DNA of 64,000 bases from UBA11740 sp049273695 (GCA_049273695.1 JBASRE010000044.1:1-64000), one strand, 5' to 3'; counted from the first letter of the stretch, positions 8,471 through 18,904 are shown. Numbers and translations are program-made. Notes: generated from the sequence alone by a model not told the origin.

Positions 8471-8920
8471 CTAGACGTGGGCCGCCAGGCGCGCGGCGAT
8501 CGCGTGTTTCGGCTGTGCGCCCATGATTAGATCCACAAGCTTTCCGTTTTTGAAGATGAGCAGCGTGGGTATGCTGCGGATGTGGAACTGCGCTGCCGTT
8601 CTCGGATTCTCGTCCACGTTCAATTTCGCAATCGTGTAACGCCCGTTTGATTCAGCTGCCAATTCCTCCAGCTCCGGCGCGATCATCCGGCACGGCCCAC
8701 ACCATTCAGCCCACGCATCGACCAACACCGGATGATTTGATGAGGCCTCGACTACATCGCGTGCAAAGCTGTCGTCGGTAACAGGATGCGGCTTTCCAAT
8801 CGCCGTCGCTTCAGGTGCAGGCAACGGCGCTCCGCACTTGCCGCACACCGGCTGCATTTCTGTCGCCGTTTGCTCATCAACCCGATTCTTTGCGCTGCAT
8901 TTTGTACAAGCAACAATCAT
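8471..8920 (-). CDS. trxC: thioredoxin 2 with N-terminal zinc ribbon
   Basis: Cytoplasmic disulfide reductase. The 149 residues comprise an N-terminal zinc ribbon with two Cys pairs (CTKC near residues 6-9 and CGKC near 26-29) and a thioredoxin fold with the active site WCGPC near residues 69-73. The cis-proline loop reads IRSIPTLLIF. The extra zinc ribbon distinguishes TrxC from TrxA and fits a role under oxidative stress. It lies upstream of a dispersed palindrome and a dienelactone hydrolase on the same strand. Confidence 0.95.
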   Translation of the reverse strand: MIVACTKCSAKNRVDEQTATEMQPVCGKCGAPLPAPEATAIGKPHPVTDDSFARDVVEASSNHPVLVDAWAEWCGPCRMIAPELEELAAESNGRYTIAKLNVDENPRTAAQFHIRSIPTLLIFKNGKLVDLIMGAQPKHAIAARLAAHV

Positions 8921-8931
8921 GAGCCAACCCT

Positions 8932-8989
8932 TCGTTTAGACGTAGGCTACTGCCCGCATGGAGGGCGTTAGCCCTCCTCTAAACAGTCG
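8932..8989. repeat. TCGTTTAGA / TCTAAAC palindromic repeat, copy 1
   Basis: The outer arms TCGTTTAGAC and TCTAAACAGTCGA enclose GGCTACTGCCCGC and GGGCGTTAGCCC. A second copy with the same plan lies at 36708-36757. Confidence 0.65.
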
Positions 8990-8990
8990 A

Positions 8991-9659
8991 TTAGGAAAAA
9001 CCTTTCTTGAAATGCTGGAGGACGCGTTGCCACGCATCCTTCGCGGCTTCGGGGTCGTAAACTTCGGGACGTGTGTCGTTGAAAAACGCGTGATCGGCGT
9101 CGTAGGAAACTACTTCAACGGGCAAGTTATGCTTCGTCGCCGCTTCTCTTAAGCCGTTCACTTTCGCTTCATTGATCCATGCGTCGAGTTTGCCGGCGAT
9201 GAAGAGCGTCGGCACAGTCAGCTTCTGCAGCACATCTACTTCGGGAATGTCGCCGTAGAACGGCGCGGCAGCTTTCAATTCGGGAATCTCACACGCAGCG
9301 CGCAGCGCGAAGGTGCCGCCCATGCAGTAGCCGTTGATCACAAACTGATCGAAGCCGTATTTGTCGCGCGCGGTGTCCATCGCCTTGCGGATTGTCTCCA
9401 TGCCGTCTTCGATAGCGAGCGCATCCATCAGCGCTGATGCTTCTTTAACGTCCTGCGCGACGCGCCCGCGAAACAGGTCGGGTGCGACGCAGTTGTAACC
9501 TTCCTGCGCATAGCGACGCGCGAGATCGCGAATGTGTTGATTAATGCCCCACCATTCATGAATCAGGAGGACGGCGGTGTTTGTATCCTCGACCGGTCGA
9601 TCTACGTAAGCAGTAGTCGGACCGGCAGTGGTATCAATCGGCAGTGAATCGACTCTCAA
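8991..9659 (-). CDS. dienelactone hydrolase family protein
   Basis: Alpha/beta hydrolase of the dienelactone hydrolase family, acting on ester or lactone bonds; the natural substrate cannot be told. The 222-residue length is normal. The nucleophile is the Cys in GYCMGG (about residue 119), the Asp is in GKLDAWI (about 170) and the His in DADHAFFND (about 202), so the Cys-Asp-His triad is complete. The early motif HEWWGIN is also typical. There is no signal peptide, so it is cytoplasmic. The start ATG 9659 gives a normal N-terminus. Confidence 0.92.
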   Translation of the reverse strand: MRVDSLPIDTTAGPTTAYVDRPVEDTNTAVLLIHEWWGINQHIRDLARRYAQEGYNCVAPDLFRGRVAQDVKEASALMDALAIEDGMETIRKAMDTARDKYGFDQFVINGYCMGGTFALRAACEIPELKAAAPFYGDIPEVDVLQKLTVPTLFIAGKLDAWINEAKVNGLREAATKHNLPVEVVSYDADHAFFNDTRPEVYDPEAAKDAWQRVLQHFKKGFS

Positions 9660-9804
9660 GCGGCTGCTCCTTCTCGACGAAACGGCGACCCCGCTACTCA
9701 GGCGGTTCGCTTAATAGTTATTGACAGTGAGTTGATTATAGAGGACGCCATGTGTCGAACAAATGGCAGCGCTCATCAGATCGGTCGTGTCTTACTTTGC
9801 GTGT

Positions 9805-9902
9805 TGGCCCCTCCCCGCAAGCGGGGAGGGGTTGGGGGTGGGGTTGGGCCGCGCCGCCTAACCTCTCCCCCTGCCCCCTCTCCGCGCGCGGAGAGGGGGT
9901 TA
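9805..9902. repeat. pair of GC-rich perfect palindromes
   Basis: Two strong hairpins lie about 45 bp apart. At 9808-9831 the arm CCCCTCCCCGC pairs with GCGGGGAGGGG around AA. At 9874-9899 the arm CCCCCTCTCCGCG pairs with its complement with no loop. The G-rich link between them (GTTGGGGGTGGGGTTGGG) completes a composite element. The rest of the 330-bp gap 9660-9989 holds only a possible promoter. Confidence 0.7.
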
Positions 9903-9918
9903 ACAGCGCAGACCAGTT

Positions 9919-9949
9919 TTGTGACTGCAAAGTAACACTGTGATATAAA
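9919..9949 (+). promoter_or_regulatory. possible sigma-70 promoter of the amidohydrolase
   Basis: TTGTGA at 9919 and TATAAA at 9944 are separated by 19 bp and lie about 40 bp before ATG 9990. The spacing is slightly long, so the call is tentative. Confidence 0.35.
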
Positions 9950-9989
9950 AATCGGCGGTCGCGATTCACGGAACGCCTGAGAGGCCCAC

Positions 9990-11678
<1,689 letters not shown>

Positions 11679-11733
11679 GTCTCATTTGTAGTCGACCCAA
11701 CTACCCCTTAGTTGGAAAATGAGGGAGGTGTTT

Positions 11734-13353
11734 ATGAGACTCATTAGATTAGTAGTTCCCGCAACTCTCGCAGTGCTGATCGGTAGCGTTTCGGGCTTCG
11801 CGCAGGAAACGCATCCACACAAGCACGAACTCAGCGAAAAACTTGGACGGGTCAACTTTGCCACGTCGTGCAGCAAATCGGCGCAGCAGAAGTTCAATCG
11901 CGCCGTGGCGCTTCTGCACTCGTTTTGGTACGACGAAGCCGAAAAGGGCTTCGCTGATGTGGTCAAAACCGATCCTAAATGCGGCATTGGACACTGGGGT
12001 GTGGCGATGAGTTGGTATCACCCGGTCTGGCAGCCACCTACCAAAGTGGAGTTGCAGACCGGAATTGCCGCCGCTGAGAACGCCGGCCTGGTTAGCGCCG
12101 GCACGCAAAGAGAGAAGGATTACATCGCCGCAATAGCAACCTACTACAAAGATTCCGACAAATTGGATCACCGAACGCGTTCGCTCGCGTATGAAAAAGC
12201 GATGGAGCAACTGCACCTTCGCTATCCCAACGACCGCGAGGCCGGGATCTTCTACTCACTGGCGCTGCTGGGAACTGCGCTGCCTACTGATAAGACTTAC
12301 GCGAACCAGAAGAAGGCCGCCGGGATATTGAATAAAGTGCTCGCGGCTGAGCCGAACCATCCGGGCGTTGCTCATTACATAATCCACAGTTTTGATTATC
12401 CGGCGCTTGCCGATCTGGCGCTGGCGGCGGCGCGAAGTTACTCAAAGATTGCGCCTGATTCTCCGCATGCGCTGCACATGCCGTCGCATATTTTCATCAG
12501 GCTCGGGCTGTGGCCGGAATCGATTGAATCAAACCTCGCCTCGGCCGCGGCCGGCAGAAAACACGCGTCCGCGAAAGACGAAATTCACGCCATTGATTAC
12601 CTTGCTTATGCCTACCTGCAAACGGCGCAGGATGGCAAGGCGAAGGAATTGAACGATGCGGTTTATGCGATGCGCACCGTTGATGCGCAGATTTTCCAGG
12701 TGGCATACGCGCTGGCAGCAATACCTGCGCGTTACACCCTTGAACGACGCCAATGGGCGGAAGCCGCGGCGTTAAAAGTGCCGGTGGAAAGTTTCCCCTG
12801 GAACAAGTTTGCGTACGCGGAAGCAAATGTGTATTTCGCCAGGAGCTTGGGCGCCTCAAGAAGTGGCGACAAGGCGGCCGCGAGCACGGACATTGAACGA
12901 CTAACGGCCGTGCAGAAATCGCTCGCGGAAGCGAAAGAAGTTTATTGGGCTACGCAGGTCGAGATTCAGCGTCTCGCCGCGTCCGCATGGCTCGCCCATG
13001 CCGAAGGAAAACGCGACGAAGCTTTAAAGCTGATGCGCGCCGCCGCGGATTTGGAAGATACAACTGAAAAACATCCGGTGACGCCGGGCGCGGTCCTCCC
13101 GGCGCGTGAGTTGTTGGGAGAGTTGCTGCTGGAACTGCGTGAGCCTGAACAAGCGCTAAAAGAGTTCGAAGCTTCGTTGCTCCTTTTGCCAAATCGGTTC
13201 AATGGACTGTATGGAGCTGCAAAGGCCGCCGAAAGTGCCGGCGACCGAAACAAAGCCAGGAACTTTTACGCTAAACTGACCGCGCTTGGCGAACGTGGCG
13301 ATGGCAGCCGTACTGAACTCCAGGATGCGAAGAAGTTTCTTGCGCGTAAATGA
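11734..13353 (+). CDS. secreted TPR-repeat protein
   Basis: A 539-residue exported protein with a signal peptide (MRLIRLVVPATLAVLIGSV, cleavage after GFAQ) and an alpha-helical solenoid of TPR-like repeats over about residues 45-530 (for example FNRAVALLHSFWYDEAEKGF and EPEQALKEFEASLLLLPNRF). I chose ATG 11734 over ATG 11719 because GGGAGG at 11723-11728 lies between them and is correctly spaced for the second. No enzyme domain is visible. HPHKHEL near the mature N-terminus is His-rich. It probably acts as a periplasmic scaffold (inference). Confidence 0.85.
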   Translation: MRLIRLVVPATLAVLIGSVSGFAQETHPHKHELSEKLGRVNFATSCSKSAQQKFNRAVALLHSFWYDEAEKGFADVVKTDPKCGIGHWGVAMSWYHPVWQPPTKVELQTGIAAAENAGLVSAGTQREKDYIAAIATYYKDSDKLDHRTRSLAYEKAMEQLHLRYPNDREAGIFYSLALLGTALPTDKTYANQKKAAGILNKVLAAEPNHPGVAHYIIHSFDYPALADLALAAARSYSKIAPDSPHALHMPSHIFIRLGLWPESIESNLASAAAGRKHASAKDEIHAIDYLAYAYLQTAQDGKAKELNDAVYAMRTVDAQIFQVAYALAAIPARYTLERRQWAEAAALKVPVESFPWNKFAYAEANVYFARSLGASRSGDKAAASTDIERLTAVQKSLAEAKEVYWATQVEIQRLAASAWLAHAEGKRDEALKLMRAAADLEDTTEKHPVTPGAVLPARELLGELLLELREPEQALKEFEASLLLLPNRFNGLYGAAKAAESAGDRNKARNFYAKLTALGERGDGSRTELQDAKKFLARK

Positions 13354-13365
13354 GGCGTCTGATTT

Positions 13366-13627
13366 GAGAGCCTGCGGAGCAGGCGACGGCGTAAAGTCTA
13401 GCACCCCAACCGAGCTGCTCGGCTGGGGACCCCGCCCTGGGGTGGAGCGAAGCGGAACCCCGGGGCGAGAGTAAATCGAATCCAAAGCCCGCGAAGCGGG
13501 CGACAGCCTATGAGTATTTGCTTGCGGAGTTATCGGCTGCCGCCCGCTTCGCGGGCTGTTGGTTTACTTGGTACCTTTCCTGGGGCTTACGCCCAGGCTT
13601 TATGCTGCCGCCTGCTCTGCAGGCTGG
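13366..13627. repeat. mosaic of at least five palindromic repeats
   Basis: The gap holds CCTGCGGAGCAGGCG (13371-13385), CCCCAACCGAGCTGCTCGGC (13403-13422), an ACCCCGCCCTGGGGT palindrome (13429-13443), GCCCGCGAAGCGGGCGACAG (13487-13506), its near inverted copy CTGCCGCCCGCTTCGCGGGC (13538-13557), CCTGGGGCTTACGCCCAGG (13579-13597) and CTGCCGCCTGCTCTGCAGGC (13605-13624). Two units occur in both orientations. No gene lies here. Confidence 0.75.
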
Positions 13628-13670
13628 TCGATTCATTAAGCTGTAGAGAGTCCGCGTAAAGGAAACCGTC

Positions 13671-15269
13671 ATCGATCTAACCACCGGCAAAATCCTAGTT
13701 AGCATCGGCATCATCGTCGTTGCGACGCTGCACGGCTATGGCGCGGCGTGGCTGGCGATCTGGATGCTGTTTCACCCGTACAAGCCGGTGAAGCTTTTCG
13801 GCATCACGATTTGGCCGCAGGGAATGATCCCGCGTCATCGGGAGCGTCTGGCGCAATCAATCGGGAACGCGGTCGGGAACGAACTCGTTTCCCAGGAAAC
13901 CGTTTTCCAGGCGCTGTTCGAAACGGGCTTCTTTGAACGCAGAGTAGAAGGCTTCGTTAACTCGTATACGACCGACCTGCTTTCGACCGCCTATCCGTCG
14001 CTGATAGAAGCGCTGCCCACTGGCGCGCGTGCCCCGGTGCTCGACACGATTTCCGCGTTGCAGTACCGGCTCGCGGAACACATCGCCTCGGTGCTGAAGA
14101 GCGGGCAGACGGCTGAGGCGATCGAACACTTTGTCGATCGTCAGGTCGATAGTCTGTTGGAACGGCGCCTGAACGACACCGTCAGCGAAGAGACCTTCAC
14201 GCAAATTCTTGGGTTTGCGGAAGGGCGATTTACCGATCTCGTCAACGACGAACGGTTCGAAGCAAATGTCAGTTCGTTCGTGAGCGAACGACTTGGCGAT
14301 CTCGCCGGCACGCAAGCGTCGCTGGCTGAGATGTTCACGCCGGAAACTGTTGCGCTCATCAAAGATCGCGTTACACAACAGGTCGGACCAATTGCGGACC
14401 AGTTGGCTGAGATTGTCACCAGTCCCACCACCCGTAATCAGATCGGCGGACTAATTAAACGTGAAGTTGATGATTACTACCGCGACCTTTCCTTCCTGAA
14501 AAAGATTTTCATCTCGCGTGAGCGTATCTACCACGAAGTTGATGACCTGGTTCACGCGACTATGCCGCGGCGCGTTGATGAATATCTGCGCGGGCCGGCG
14601 TTCGCGAACGAAGCCACAGTGTTCATCAACACCACGATCGATAACTTCATGACCCGGCCTTTGAGTGAATTGGTGGGCCAGGTTTCTTCCGAGCGATTTG
14701 AGGCCATTCGCCGCGAAGCAGGCGCCAGATTTGTAGCCATGGCCCGCAGTCCGGAACTGGCGCGATCGGTTTCGACTTATCTGACGGACGCAGTCGCGCG
14801 TTTGCGGCCGCAAACATTGCGTGAACTGCTCGAGACGCTGAATCCGGAGTCGGCGCCACGCGTGAAGAAGTTCCTGACTGGCAGCTTGCTGACCGTGCTG
14901 GCGCGAGATGACACTGCGCGGACAATCAACGCAATTCTAAGTTCGCAGATTGAGCGGTTTTTGGTTTCGCCGATTGGCCGGCTGGCGGATCACATGCCTG
15001 AAGGCGCGATTGAAAAGGCGAGCGTCGCGCTCACGGAAAAGATCACCGCGGCCGCGCGCGAACGTTTGCCCGCGGCAATCGCAGAATTCGACGTCGGGGG
15101 TTTAGTGCGGAAAAAAGTTTCCGACTATCCGCTCGACAAGTTGGAAGAGTTAGTGCTGATGGTGGCCCAGCAGCATTTGAAGACGATCGAAATGTTCGGC
15201 GCCATCATCGGATTTTGGATCGGCGTTGCGCAGGCAATCTATTTTTGGTTTACGTACGTGCCGGGGTGA
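13671..15269 (+). CDS. DUF445 family membrane protein, probable ATC start
   Basis: A DUF445-type protein, anchored at both ends with a long helical middle. The hallmark MLFHPYKPVKLFG...GMIPRHRE is present, and a C-terminal TM helix (about the last 30 residues) ends in YFWFTYVPG. The first ATG (13764) would remove the N-terminal TM helix that precedes the hallmark. The same frame continues upstream to 13671 and encodes that helix (ILVSIGIIVVATLHGYGAAW). No ATG, GTG or TTG lies between the in-frame stop at 13644 and 13764, but ATC at 13671 sits 7 bp after AAAGGA. I therefore place the start there. The product would be 532 residues. Function is unknown. Confidence 0.75.
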   Translation: MDLTTGKILVSIGIIVVATLHGYGAAWLAIWMLFHPYKPVKLFGITIWPQGMIPRHRERLAQSIGNAVGNELVSQETVFQALFETGFFERRVEGFVNSYTTDLLSTAYPSLIEALPTGARAPVLDTISALQYRLAEHIASVLKSGQTAEAIEHFVDRQVDSLLERRLNDTVSEETFTQILGFAEGRFTDLVNDERFEANVSSFVSERLGDLAGTQASLAEMFTPETVALIKDRVTQQVGPIADQLAEIVTSPTTRNQIGGLIKREVDDYYRDLSFLKKIFISRERIYHEVDDLVHATMPRRVDEYLRGPAFANEATVFINTTIDNFMTRPLSELVGQVSSERFEAIRREAGARFVAMARSPELARSVSTYLTDAVARLRPQTLRELLETLNPESAPRVKKFLTGSLLTVLARDDTARTINAILSSQIERFLVSPIGRLADHMPEGAIEKASVALTEKITAAARERLPAAIAEFDVGGLVRKKVSDYPLDKLEELVLMVAQQHLKTIEMFGAIIGFWIGVAQAIYFWFTYVPG

Positions 15270-15377
15270 TTTGGAGTGTGCCGGCAGAACGAAGTGACGA
15301 CGGCGCTTTTGATCCGAATGTGGACAGCATACAAGATCCAAAGCGGCGTCGCGCTACGCTTGCCGCCGCACTCCAAA
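15270..15377 (-). repeat. TTTGGAGTGCGGCGGCA inverted-repeat element, copy 1
   Basis: A 108-bp element has imperfect terminal inverted repeats, TTTGGAGTGTGCCGG on the left and its partner ending CGCACTCCAAA on the right. Its right arm (about 38 bp) is the exact reverse complement of the left arm of copy 2 (23475-23576), so this copy lies in the opposite orientation. There is no ORF inside. Confidence 0.8.
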
Positions 15378-15445
15378 TATTTTCAGTTGACATTCATCGC
15401 GATAGATCATAAACAATTGCACTTGTTGAAAGGAGTCATCCCTGA

Positions 15446-15745
15446 ATGACGTACGTTGTTGCTGAACCGTGTGTTGATTGCAAGTACACCGATTGCGCTG
15501 CGGTTTGTCCGGTCGAAGCTTTTCACGAATTAACAGATCGTCTTTATATCAACGCCGACACCTGCATCGATTGTGACGCGTGCGTGCCCGAGTGTCCCGT
15601 CGAAGCCATCTTCGCCGACAGCAGTCTTCCGGAAAATTATGCCGAGTGGTTGCAGATCAACATTGACGAGGCACCGAAGTATCCGGTGATTAGTCAGAAG
15701 ATTCCCGCTCTGTTTGGGCCGAACTGCAAAGGCCAGCCAGAATAA
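15446..15745 (+). CDS. fdxA: seven-iron ferredoxin (3Fe-4S plus 4Fe-4S)
   Basis: Small electron carrier of 99 residues. The first cluster site is CVDCKYTDCAAVCP (residues 9-22), and the extended spacing after the second Cys is typical of the 7Fe FdxA group. The second site is CIDCDACVPECP (residues 40-51), a normal 4Fe-4S motif. The C-terminal half (YAEWLQINIDEAPKYPVIS) is also FdxA-like. AAAGGAG lies 9 bp before ATG 15446. Its redox partner is not evident from neighbours. A dispersed element separates it from DUF445. Confidence 0.92.
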   Translation: MTYVVAEPCVDCKYTDCAAVCPVEAFHELTDRLYINADTCIDCDACVPECPVEAIFADSSLPENYAEWLQINIDEAPKYPVISQKIPALFGPNCKGQPE

Positions 15746-15815
15746 GATTCATTCGTAACTAAAGTTTGAATTGGAAAGTGTACGTGGAAGTGTGCCCCGC
15801 GGCTTTACGGACCTT

Positions 15816-16418
15816 CTAACCGCCGAACTCGTCGATTTCCCGCAGCGTTCGTTTCGCTTCTTCCAATCCGAATTCGTGGGCTTGTCGCTCGAGCACTGAG
15901 CGCGCCACATCCGCATCGATCGGATCGTGAAGCAGTGCGCGCAACAGTGACGGCGGCGCCTGCGTCAACACTTCATTCGCCAGCGCACGCACCACGACGT
16001 TTTGAGAGCGCGCCATGTCGCACAACTCGCTGGGCGCGAGTCGCAACGCCATCGCATTCGCGAGCTCATCCAGCCGCGCAAACTGCTGCCGCTCGTGCGC
16101 CCGTTGAATCAGTTGCCCGAAAACTTCGGCGGACTGCGTCTGTTGCGTCAGCATCTGCACGCATGTATCCGCCAGCCGCCGCGCCTGACGCGCGGACTCG
16201 TCCTCGGCTCCGGCGTCTTTGCGCTGAGTGCGCTCATCAAGCGCCGCCAAAAGTTTGCTTAGCTCGCGGTCGGCCCGCGGATCGTACGCGCGGGACTGTT
16301 CGACCGGTGCAGGCGGCGTCGATTGCCACGCGCGCTCAAGCAGGATGCGGGTTTGCGGGCGCAAATCGTTCCAGGCGCTGGTCACTCGCGAACCAAATTT
16401 TTCGTTAATCATCGACAT
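15816..16418 (-). CDS. hypothetical helical protein
   Basis: I do not recognise this 200-residue protein. It is almost entirely alpha-helical and charged, with no signal peptide, no Cys pairs and no known catalytic motif. The second half (about residues 85-190) has repeated helix pairs (LIQRAHERQQFARLDELANA, ARSVLERQAHEFGLEEAKRT) reminiscent of HEAT-like solenoids. It is divergent from the Trm112 gene, with about 100 bp between them. The start could be M1 or M3. Confidence 0.6.
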   Translation of the reverse strand: MSMINEKFGSRVTSAWNDLRPQTRILLERAWQSTPPAPVEQSRAYDPRADRELSKLLAALDERTQRKDAGAEDESARQARRLADTCVQMLTQQTQSAEVFGQLIQRAHERQQFARLDELANAMALRLAPSELCDMARSQNVVVRALANEVLTQAPPSLLRALLHDPIDADVARSVLERQAHEFGLEEAKRTLREIDEFGG

Positions 16419-16521
16419 GGCAAACGTCGGGTCGCATTGTACTACAGCCGCTACAACTATTCGGGCAATACTGCTAAGCTTGCTGCCTTCTCATGCGAAC
16501 AAGACTTCTGAGGTTTTGAGT

Positions 16522-16695
16522 ATGGCAATCAGCGAACAGTTGCTCGAAATTCTGGTTTGCCCGGCGTGTCATGCAAAGGTCGAGTTGAGGCCTGACGGCA
16601 GCGGATTGAAGTGTGTTTCGTGCCGGCGCGTCTATCCGATTCGCGACGACATTCCGGTGATGCTGATCGACGAAGCGACCATCGAGGATGAGTAG
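16522..16695 (+). CDS. Trm112 family zinc protein
   Basis: A 57-residue zinc-binding protein of the Trm112/YcaR family. Two Cys pairs, CPAC (residues 13-16) and CVSC (31-34), would bind one zinc, and the closing motif YPIRDDIPVMLIDEA is the family signature. In eukaryotes Trm112 activates methyltransferases; in bacteria it is often next to LPS genes, as here. ATG 16522 is the natural start, and earlier in-frame ATGs only add shadow sequence. The downstream heptosyltransferase begins 65 bp later, after a palindromic repeat that fills the whole gap. Confidence 0.9.
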   Translation: MAISEQLLEILVCPACHAKVELRPDGSGLKCVSCRRVYPIRDDIPVMLIDEATIEDE

Positions 16696-16759
16696 GTACG
16701 CACGCCTCCGGCGTGCCTTCGCCGAATTCACAGAGCAGCACGCCAGAGGCGTGCGTACC
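16695..16759. repeat. GGTACGCACGCC palindromic repeat, copy a
   Basis: The inverted arms GGTACGCACGCCTCCGGCG and CGCCAGAGGCGTGCGTACC exactly fill the space from the last base of the Trm112 stop codon to 1 bp before the next start codon. Related copies lie at 43125-43184, 44061-44082 (inside a gene) and 37044-37102. Confidence 0.8.
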
Positions 16760-16760
16760 G

Positions 16761-17921
16761 ATGAACAGCCTGCGGGAAATAATTGAAGCTTCACCGAGCG
16801 TTCGCCACCTGGCTTTCGCGGATCAGGAGACCTCGGAACCGCAACCGCTCGCGGCCGCACGCTGGGATTGGTCGGAAGTGAAACGCGTCCTGGTGATTCG
16901 CCTTAGATCAATCGGCGACACCGTGCTCACGACCCCTACATTGTTCGCCCTGCGAAGATTCTTACCTCATTCGCAAATCGACGTGCTGTTGGAAGATTGG
17001 GTGGCCCCGGTCTTTGACGGTCTGGACGTGATCGATCGCATAATCGTGATTCCGAAAGAGAGCACATCTGCCCGCGCGCGAATCGCCCGCGAGCTGCGCA
17101 CCGCGCACTACGATGTCGTTTACAACTTGCACGGCGGCACGACGGCGACCTTCCTGACCCGCGCCACCGGCGCAAAGCATCGCGTCGGTTTCGAAAACTA
17201 TCAGTACGCTCGTCTGCACAATCACGTCGCACCATCGCCTCTGCAAATCTGGCAAAGACCGACGCTGCATTCGGTCGAGCAACAATTGGCGTTAATTGGT
17301 TGGACCGGCGTCCCGGTCACGGATCGTCCGCCGACGCGCCTGGCGGTGACAGAATCTGCGTTGCGATCCGCGTCAGAAAAACTTCGCATCGCCGGCTTCG
17401 AAGGTTTTGATCGAGGAGAACCGTTTGCCCTGATTCACCCGACCGCGGCGTTTGCGACAAAGCAGTGGGCAACGGAAAACTTTGCTCGCGTCGCGGAAGA
17501 CTTGAGCAAACGTAATCTGAATCCGATTGTCGTCGTTGCCCCGAATGAAAAAGGCGTAGCGGATGCGCTTCACTCGCAAACTTCGTCAACCATTTCGCTA
17601 CACGATCTTTCGCTACCGGAGGTCACCGCGCTCGCGTCGCGCGCGCGGCTCTTCGTCGGCAATGACAGCGGAATTGCGCACATCGCCGCGGCGGCGGGCG
17701 CGCCGTGCGTCGTTATTTTTGGCTCTTCAAACCGAAATCACTGGCGACCCTGGACCACGAAGCCGAATGAAATTGTCTTTGAAGAACTTCAGTGTCAACC
17801 GTGTCCCGGCTATTTCTGTGGCGAATTTGAAAAGCCAGAATGCATCCTGCGTGTGCCGGTTGAGCGCGTAATCTCGGCGATCGATCGGGTCATTAAGCAG
17901 ACTGAATTTCAGCAACTGTGA
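16761..17921 (+). CDS. glycosyltransferase family 9 (heptosyltransferase)
   Basis: LPS-type sugar transferase that adds a heptose to lipid A or core oligosaccharide. The 386 residues contain VLVIRLRSIGDTVLTTP (about residues 42-58), the GT9 acceptor-side motif, and NDSGIAHIAAAAGAPCVVIF (about 305-324), the nucleotide-sugar site. The start ATG 16761 lies directly after a palindromic repeat; an upstream ATG at 16713 would translate the repeat itself. It overlaps the heptose kinase gene by 4 bp (GTGA), so the two are coupled and act in one pathway. Confidence 0.93.
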   Translation: MNSLREIIEASPSVRHLAFADQETSEPQPLAAARWDWSEVKRVLVIRLRSIGDTVLTTPTLFALRRFLPHSQIDVLLEDWVAPVFDGLDVIDRIIVIPKESTSARARIARELRTAHYDVVYNLHGGTTATFLTRATGAKHRVGFENYQYARLHNHVAPSPLQIWQRPTLHSVEQQLALIGWTGVPVTDRPPTRLAVTESALRSASEKLRIAGFEGFDRGEPFALIHPTAAFATKQWATENFARVAEDLSKRNLNPIVVVAPNEKGVADALHSQTSSTISLHDLSLPEVTALASRARLFVGNDSGIAHIAAAAGAPCVVIFGSSNRNHWRPWTTKPNEIVFEELQCQPCPGYFCGEFEKPECILRVPVERVISAIDRVIKQTEFQQL

Positions 17922-18904
17922 GTTCATTATCTAAACAACGCGTGCAGGAAATCGCGCAGCAGATGGGCGGGCGAAACGTGGTCGTGCTCGGCGACGTCAT
18001 GCTTGACGAGTTCGTCTGGGGCGACGTTTCGCGCATTTCTCCCGAGGCGCCGGTGCCCGTGGTGGACGTCAAGCGCGAGTCAACGCATCTCGGCGGCGCG
18101 GCAAATGTGCTGGCGAATCTGCTGGCGCTCGGCGCCAACGCGTGTGTGATTGGCGTTATCGGCAACGACTACGCGGGAGATCGCATTCGACTATCAGTAA
18201 AAGAGAAGAGCAATCTGCACCGTGACGAGTTTCTGGTTTCTGCCGACGGGCGTCCGACGACGATCAAGACGCGCATCATCGCGCATCATCAGATGGTGGT
18301 GCGTGCCGACCGAGAGAACCGCACCCCAGTCGATCCGGATACCGAAACGCGAATCATTAGCGCGGCGCGCGCGGCACTTGCGAACGCGCACGCGCTGATT
18401 GTGTCTGATTACGACAAGGGTGTGCTTACGCCGCGCGTACTGCGCGAAGTCCTGACCGCGGCTTACGAAAAAATGCCGGTGCTCGTCGATCCAAAGATTC
18501 GCAACTTCGATTCTTACCGCCCGGCGACGCTGGTCACGCCAAATCATCACGAGGCGTTGCGGCTCACAAATACCGAGGAAGATTCGGATGGCGCGCTGCA
18601 AACTGCTGCCCACAAAATTCGCGAGCGTCTGGCTTGCGACGCGGTCCTGATTACGCGCGGCGATCGCGGCATGGTTCTTTTCGAGAAAGACAATGAACCC
18701 GTTAATGTTGAGACGACGGCGCGCGAAGTTTACGACGTCACGGGAGCGGGAGACACGGTTATCGCGACTTTGGCGGCGGCGCTGGCGGGCGGCGGCTCAT
18801 TAATTGAAGCTGCGTTGCTCGCAAACTACGCGGCCGGAATCGTGGTGGGAAAACTTGGCACGGCTACTGCCACGATGGAAGAAATCCTCGACTCGGTTAC
18901 CTGA
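17918..18904 (+). CDS. rfaE1: D-glycero-beta-D-manno-heptose-7-phosphate kinase
   Basis: PfkB-type sugar kinase that phosphorylates heptose 7-phosphate at C1 in ADP-heptose synthesis. The 328 residues correspond to the kinase half of bifunctional HldE; the nucleotidyltransferase half is absent, so a separate rfaE2 is expected elsewhere. Motifs are VVLGDVMLDEFVWGDVSRIS (22-41), HLGGAANVLANL (about 57-68) and the PfkB signature VYDVTGAGDTVIATLAAAL (about 269-287), with the catalytic Asp in GAGD. The GTG start overlaps the preceding stop. It forms an operon with the GT9 gene. Confidence 0.93.
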   Translation: MSSLSKQRVQEIAQQMGGRNVVVLGDVMLDEFVWGDVSRISPEAPVPVVDVKRESTHLGGAANVLANLLALGANACVIGVIGNDYAGDRIRLSVKEKSNLHRDEFLVSADGRPTTIKTRIIAHHQMVVRADRENRTPVDPDTETRIISAARAALANAHALIVSDYDKGVLTPRVLREVLTAAYEKMPVLVDPKIRNFDSYRPATLVTPNHHEALRLTNTEEDSDGALQTAAHKIRERLACDAVLITRGDRGMVLFEKDNEPVNVETTAREVYDVTGAGDTVIATLAAALAGGGSLIEAALLANYAAGIVVGKLGTATATMEEILDSVT

